The translations under genes and the position numbers were made by a program. The notes beneath the pieces are model-generated. The model was not told the DNA's origin, did not search any database, and saw nothing but the letters and a program-made list of their open reading frames with translations. Below are positions 61,148 to 64,000 of a DNA stretch of 64,000 bases, in pieces. This DNA is from Viridilinea sp964592425 (lineage in GTDB: Bacteria > Chloroflexota > Chloroflexia > Chloroflexales > Chloroflexaceae), in the NCBI GenBank assembly GCA_964592425.1, contig CAZQCG010000017.1, positions 27,506 through 91,505 on the forward strand. Reading direction: 5' to 3'. Every line of letters begins with the position of its first letter. The stretch's first letter is position 1.

Positions 61148-62521
61148 CTACAACTTTTGCCCCAGGCGTTCAAGCAGGGTGCAGTAGGCCGTCTGGCCTT
61201 TGCGAAAGCTCGCCAGGCGGTAGAACTCGTCGGGCGAGTGCTGGCGCTCATCGTAGAGCCCGAAGCCGAAGCTGGCAGTGTAGGCCCCCAGGTGCTCGGC
61301 GAAGAGGTTGCAGACGGGGATGGAGCCGCCGCTGCGCACGTAGTAGGGCTCACGCCCATACAGTTCGGTAAGCACCTCGCGCACAACGAGATGGCCGGGG
61401 AAATCGGGCGGGGCTGTGTAGGGGTAGGCCAGGAAGGGTAGCGGCGTAACCGTTACCCGTACCGCTGCTGGCGCATGCCGTTCAACATGGCGCTGGATCA
61501 GGGCAACAATCTGGGCGGGATTCTGGTCGGGCACCAGCCGGCAGGTGAGCTTGGCATGGGCGCTGGCGGGCAGCACCGTTTTCACGCCCTCGTCCTGAAA
61601 ACCGCCCCAGATGCCGTTGAGTTCGAGCGTGGGCCGAGCCCAGCTGGCCTCACGCGGGCTATAGCCAGCTTCACTGAAGGTGGCCGGGATCGCCAGGTCG
61701 GCCTGCAGGGCGGCCAGGTCGAAAGGCACCGCAGCGATCTGCTCGCGCTCGGTGGGCGTCAGGGGGCGCACGGCATCGTAGAAGCCCTCGACGGTCACAA
61801 CTCCGTCGTGGCTACGCATAGAGTCCAGGATCATCACCAGGGCGTGAATGGGGTTCATCACGATCCCACCGTAGATCCCGCTGTGCAGATCGATTTTGGC
61901 TGCCTGCACATCAATTTGCACACCACAGCCGCCGCGCAGGCCCACCAGGATCTCCGGCTCCGTCTCGCTGAACTGACCGCCATCGGCGCTGAGCACCAGG
62001 TCACAGGCGAAGCGCTCTTTGTGCTGCGGCATGAAAGCCCCGATCTGTGGGCTGCCGATCTCTTCCTGGCCCTCGAAGAAGCATTTGATATTCACCGGCA
62101 GCTGTCCGGTCGTCTGCAAGAGCGCCTCAATGGCCAGGATCGGCACCAGCATATTGCCTTTGTCATCACTGGCCCCACGGGCATAGACCCGGTCATTGAT
62201 GATCTGCGGATCAAATGGCGGGTGGCTCCAGAGTTGGATCGGATCAACCGGCTGGACATCAAAATGGCCGTAGATCAACACCGTCGGCTTGCCGGGCGCA
62301 TGCAGCCAATCAGCGTAGACGACAGGGTGGCCGCCAGTCGGCAGGATCGTGCAGTGTTCGAGCCCGGCCGCAGTGACTCGTTCGGCGACCCAGTGGGCCG
62401 CTCGCTGCACATCGTCGCTATGGGCAGGAATGGCCGAGATGCTCGGGATGCGTAGGAAGGCCAGTAGTTCCTCAACGAAACGCGGCTGCTGCTGCTCAAG
62501 ATAGGCTTGCCAGGTTGACAT
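61148..62521 (-). CDS. M20-family metallopeptidase/deacylase
   Basis: A 457-residue dizinc hydrolase. I-Y-G-H-F-D-V-Q-P supplies the first metal His and the Asp; A-S-D-D-K-G is the bridging Asp; F-E-G-Q-E-E-I-G-S-P holds the catalytic Glu pair; S-A-D-G-G-Q and the final R-S-G-G-S-I-P complete the site. This matches the carnosinase-like dipeptidase branch (ArgE/DapE/CPG2 family). Substrate is probably a dipeptide or acylated amino acid. Confidence 0.92.
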   Translation of the reverse strand: MSTWQAYLEQQQPRFVEELLAFLRIPSISAIPAHSDDVQRAAHWVAERVTAAGLEHCTILPTGGHPVVYADWLHAPGKPTVLIYGHFDVQPVDPIQLWSHPPFDPQIINDRVYARGASDDKGNMLVPILAIEALLQTTGQLPVNIKCFFEGQEEIGSPQIGAFMPQHKERFACDLVLSADGGQFSETEPEILVGLRGGCGVQIDVQAAKIDLHSGIYGGIVMNPIHALVMILDSMRSHDGVVTVEGFYDAVRPLTPTEREQIAAVPFDLAALQADLAIPATFSEAGYSPREASWARPTLELNGIWGGFQDEGVKTVLPASAHAKLTCRLVPDQNPAQIVALIQRHVERHAPAAVRVTVTPLPFLAYPYTAPPDFPGHLVVREVLTELYGREPYYVRSGGSIPVCNLFAEHLGAYTASFGFGLYDERQHSPDEFYRLASFRKGQTAYCTLLERLGQKL

Positions 62522-62819
62522 AGGTGGGTTCCTCCATATACTTCATAGGGGCGCAGCCACTGCGGCTGCTGCGCTTTCCCCCTACAGACCGCATTCAGAA
62601 GCGACCATGTTCGCTCGAAGATTTGTAGCGCACACTTCCAGCCTGCAGCAGCGCGCCTACTACGCTGAGCTAAGGTTCAAGCCAGCTTGACCGTTTGCCC
62701 GTAAGCCGAGCGGCAGGGTGGTTGCCCAGGGGCCAGCCTCCTCCGCACCGCGCCTCCAGACGTTAACCTACAGCACCGCGTAGCGAAGCCTTCGCTAACG
62801 TAGTATAAAGGAAAAGTCG
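62522..62819. repeat. Intergenic region with two repeat-family copies
   Basis: GCGCAGC (62551-62557) and GCTGCGC (62568-62574) form a small hairpin of the GGGCGCAGCAG family. A copy of the AAGGTTCAAGCCAGCTTGACC element follows near 62688. No gene is supported. Confidence 0.45.
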
Positions 62820-63602
62820 ATGACAAACCCACTGGAGCGGACGGATGGAATGCTGCCGGACGGACTGCGCCAGGGGGCCGTCATCGCGGCCCTGGGCGGA
62901 ACCCTGGCCACTAATGCTTTGGCTAACCTGCTGCCGATCAACGGGCAGACCACCGGCGCAGTCTCGGCAAAATTCCCCTTGCTGATCACCCCGCCCGGCT
63001 ATGTCTTCGGCATCTGGGGGGTGATCTACACCGGGCTGACCGCCTATGCGGTCTACCAGGCCCTGCCCTCGCGCCGCGACAACGCCCGCCTGCGCCGCAT
63101 CGCCTGGCCCTTTGTGCTCAGCTGCGCCGCCAACGCCACCTGGATTCTGCTCTGGCACCACAACCGCTTCGGGCTGACCATGGGGGCCATGCTTGGCTTG
63201 CTATTTGCCCTGATCACCATTAACCGGCGCCTGGGCCGCGCCGAGGGCCTCAGCCTTGATGAGCGCCTGCTCGCCCGTCTGCCCTTTAGTATCTACCTGG
63301 GCTGGATCAGCGTGGCCACGATTGTCAACGCCACTGTTGTGCTCTACGACGCAGGCTGGGACGGCTTCGGCGTTGCGCCTGAGCTTTGGACGACTGCCCT
63401 GCTTGGTGCCGGGGCTGGCCTGGCTGCCACGATGGGCCTCAAAGAGGGTGACGTGGCCTTCCCTCTGGTGGTCGCCTGGGCCTTTGCCGGGGTCGCCAGG
63501 AAGAACGCCGAGCATCCTCCGGTCGGGCCAGCGGCCTGGGTCGCCACCGCCGTGGCTCTGCTTAGCGCCGGGGCCGCCTTGCTGCGCCGTGGACAGGCTT
63601 GA
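62820..63602 (+). CDS. TspO/MBR-like membrane protein
   Basis: A 260-residue protein with about seven membrane segments. P-P-G-Y-V-F-G-I-W-G-V-I-Y-T-G-L in the first third and the Trp-rich helices (W-I-L-L-W-H-H, W-I-S-V-A-T-I-V-N-A) match tryptophan-rich sensory proteins of the TspO type, here longer than the usual 160 residues. TspO proteins bind tetrapyrroles and, in phototrophs, affect pigment gene expression; a related role is possible. Confidence 0.75.
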   Translation: MTNPLERTDGMLPDGLRQGAVIAALGGTLATNALANLLPINGQTTGAVSAKFPLLITPPGYVFGIWGVIYTGLTAYAVYQALPSRRDNARLRRIAWPFVLSCAANATWILLWHHNRFGLTMGAMLGLLFALITINRRLGRAEGLSLDERLLARLPFSIYLGWISVATIVNATVVLYDAGWDGFGVAPELWTTALLGAGAGLAATMGLKEGDVAFPLVVAWAFAGVARKNAEHPPVGPAAWVATAVALLSAGAALLRRGQA

Positions 63603-63668
63603 TCTGCGCAAACGCCAACATTTGCCGCACCCCAGGCGTATAATGGACATAGTGACCAGGAGGTATCT

Positions 63669-63938
63669 ATGTCCGTTGACTCCTTCCGTGACCACACCCG
63701 GCAGATCTTGCAAAATCTGCTGGCTGAGACGCCTAAAGCCGATCGTGCTGAACTGCTTGAAGCCTATACCGATCTGCTTACCCGGCTTTATAGCGTTGAA
63801 ACCCATAAATTGCTCAACGAAGTGATCGAGGATACCCGTAATCGTCTTGACGCACGCCTCTCGCCCGACCCGGTGCGCCAGACGATTGCTGGTGTCCAGA
63901 CGACTTTGCAGGATCTCTGGGATTCGCTGTGGAAGTGA
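63669..63938 (+). CDS. Small helical protein, unknown
   Basis: An 89-residue ORF starting behind AGGAGG. It is polar and largely helical (R-A-E-L-L-E-A-Y-T-D-L-L, L-L-N-E-V-I-E-D-T-R-N-R-L-D) and ends in W-D-S-L-W-K. It may dimerise by coiled coil. I recognise no family. Strong ribosome site and codon pattern support a real gene. Confidence 0.6.
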   Translation: MSVDSFRDHTRQILQNLLAETPKADRAELLEAYTDLLTRLYSVETHKLLNEVIEDTRNRLDARLSPDPVRQTIAGVQTTLQDLWDSLWK

Positions 63939-63951
63939 ACGGGCCGTCAAG

Positions 63952-63977
63952 AACCCAGCGCTAAAGCTGCTGGGCTT
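63952..63977 (+). terminator. Terminator-like hairpin
   Basis: CCCAGC and GCTGGG flank the short loop gctaaagct between 63952 and 63977, just after the small helical protein. The T-run is short (TTGTGCTTG), so the call is moderate. Confidence 0.45.
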
Positions 63978-64000
63978 GTGCTTGCTCCTCCTGCGTAGCA

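Overview
The window is a GC-rich, densely coded bacterial chromosome segment. Gene content suggests a member of the Chloroflexota, probably a filamentous anoxygenic phototroph of the Chloroflexales. The grounds are a KaiC/KaiB operon without KaiA, a homogentisate prenyl-quinone operon, a DUF92 protein, a copper-delivery set for cytochrome oxidase, and recurrent intergenic hairpins. This assignment is inference; there is no rRNA or tRNA in the window to anchor it.

Layout. 0-2.7 kb: a fatty-acid beta-oxidation pair (fadN-like fusion, then the start of a thiolase cut by the window edge). 2.8-5.8 kb: a tightly packed minus-strand operon of 4-hydroxyphenylpyruvate dioxygenase, a homogentisate-type prenyltransferase and a MenA-like prenyltransferase. 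5.9-8.3 kb: a copper group (cupredoxin-like protein, SCO1/SenC, PCuAC chaperone, small membrane protein). 8.6-10.8 kb: phosphotransacylase and acetate kinase. 10.8-16.5 kb: a lasso-peptide gene cluster (cyclase, two precursors, HPr-kinase-like enzyme, sulfotransferase, PqqD-like RRE, transglutaminase-like protease), bracketed by decayed, oppositely oriented pieces of what looks like one transposase family. 16.5-22.4 kb: accessory DNA with two MazEF-type toxin-antitoxin pairs, an orphan antitoxin-like gene, a cytosine-methyltransferase stub and a MITE with a target duplication, interspersed with an NHL-type lipoprotein and hisC.

22.4-30.9 kb: an amidohydrolase fused to a CYTH-like domain, coaE, a glycosyltransferase, a GH35 beta-galactosidase, a prepilin-like secreted protein, DUF92 and an SRPBCC protein with a consensus promoter and a cluster of palindromic sites. 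31-43 kb: CPBP protease, MFS exporter, lipoamide dehydrogenase, nitronate-monooxygenase-like enzyme, BlaI-type regulator, hybrid histidine kinase, Lon. 43-49.8 kb: GT39-like glycosyltransferase plus LPG-synthase-type membrane protein, ComM, a polytopic membrane protein and a D-lactate-type dehydrogenase. 49.8-54.6 kb: a five-gene minus-strand operon kaiC-kaiB-kaiB-histidine kinase-REC/GAF/GGDEF, which looks like a complete timing or state sensor with two signalling outputs. 54.8-63.9 kb: a serine hydrolase, a three-gene MacAB-like exporter whose ATPase carries a cyclic-nucleotide-binding domain, an M20 peptidase, a TspO-like protein and a small hypothetical.

The most interesting parts are the lasso cluster with two tailoring enzymes and two divergent cores, the KaiBC signalling operon with an altered phosphorylation site, the amidohydrolase-CYTH fusion and the ABC-ATPase-CNBD fusion. 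All functional calls rest on reading motifs and domain order by eye; no database search was run.
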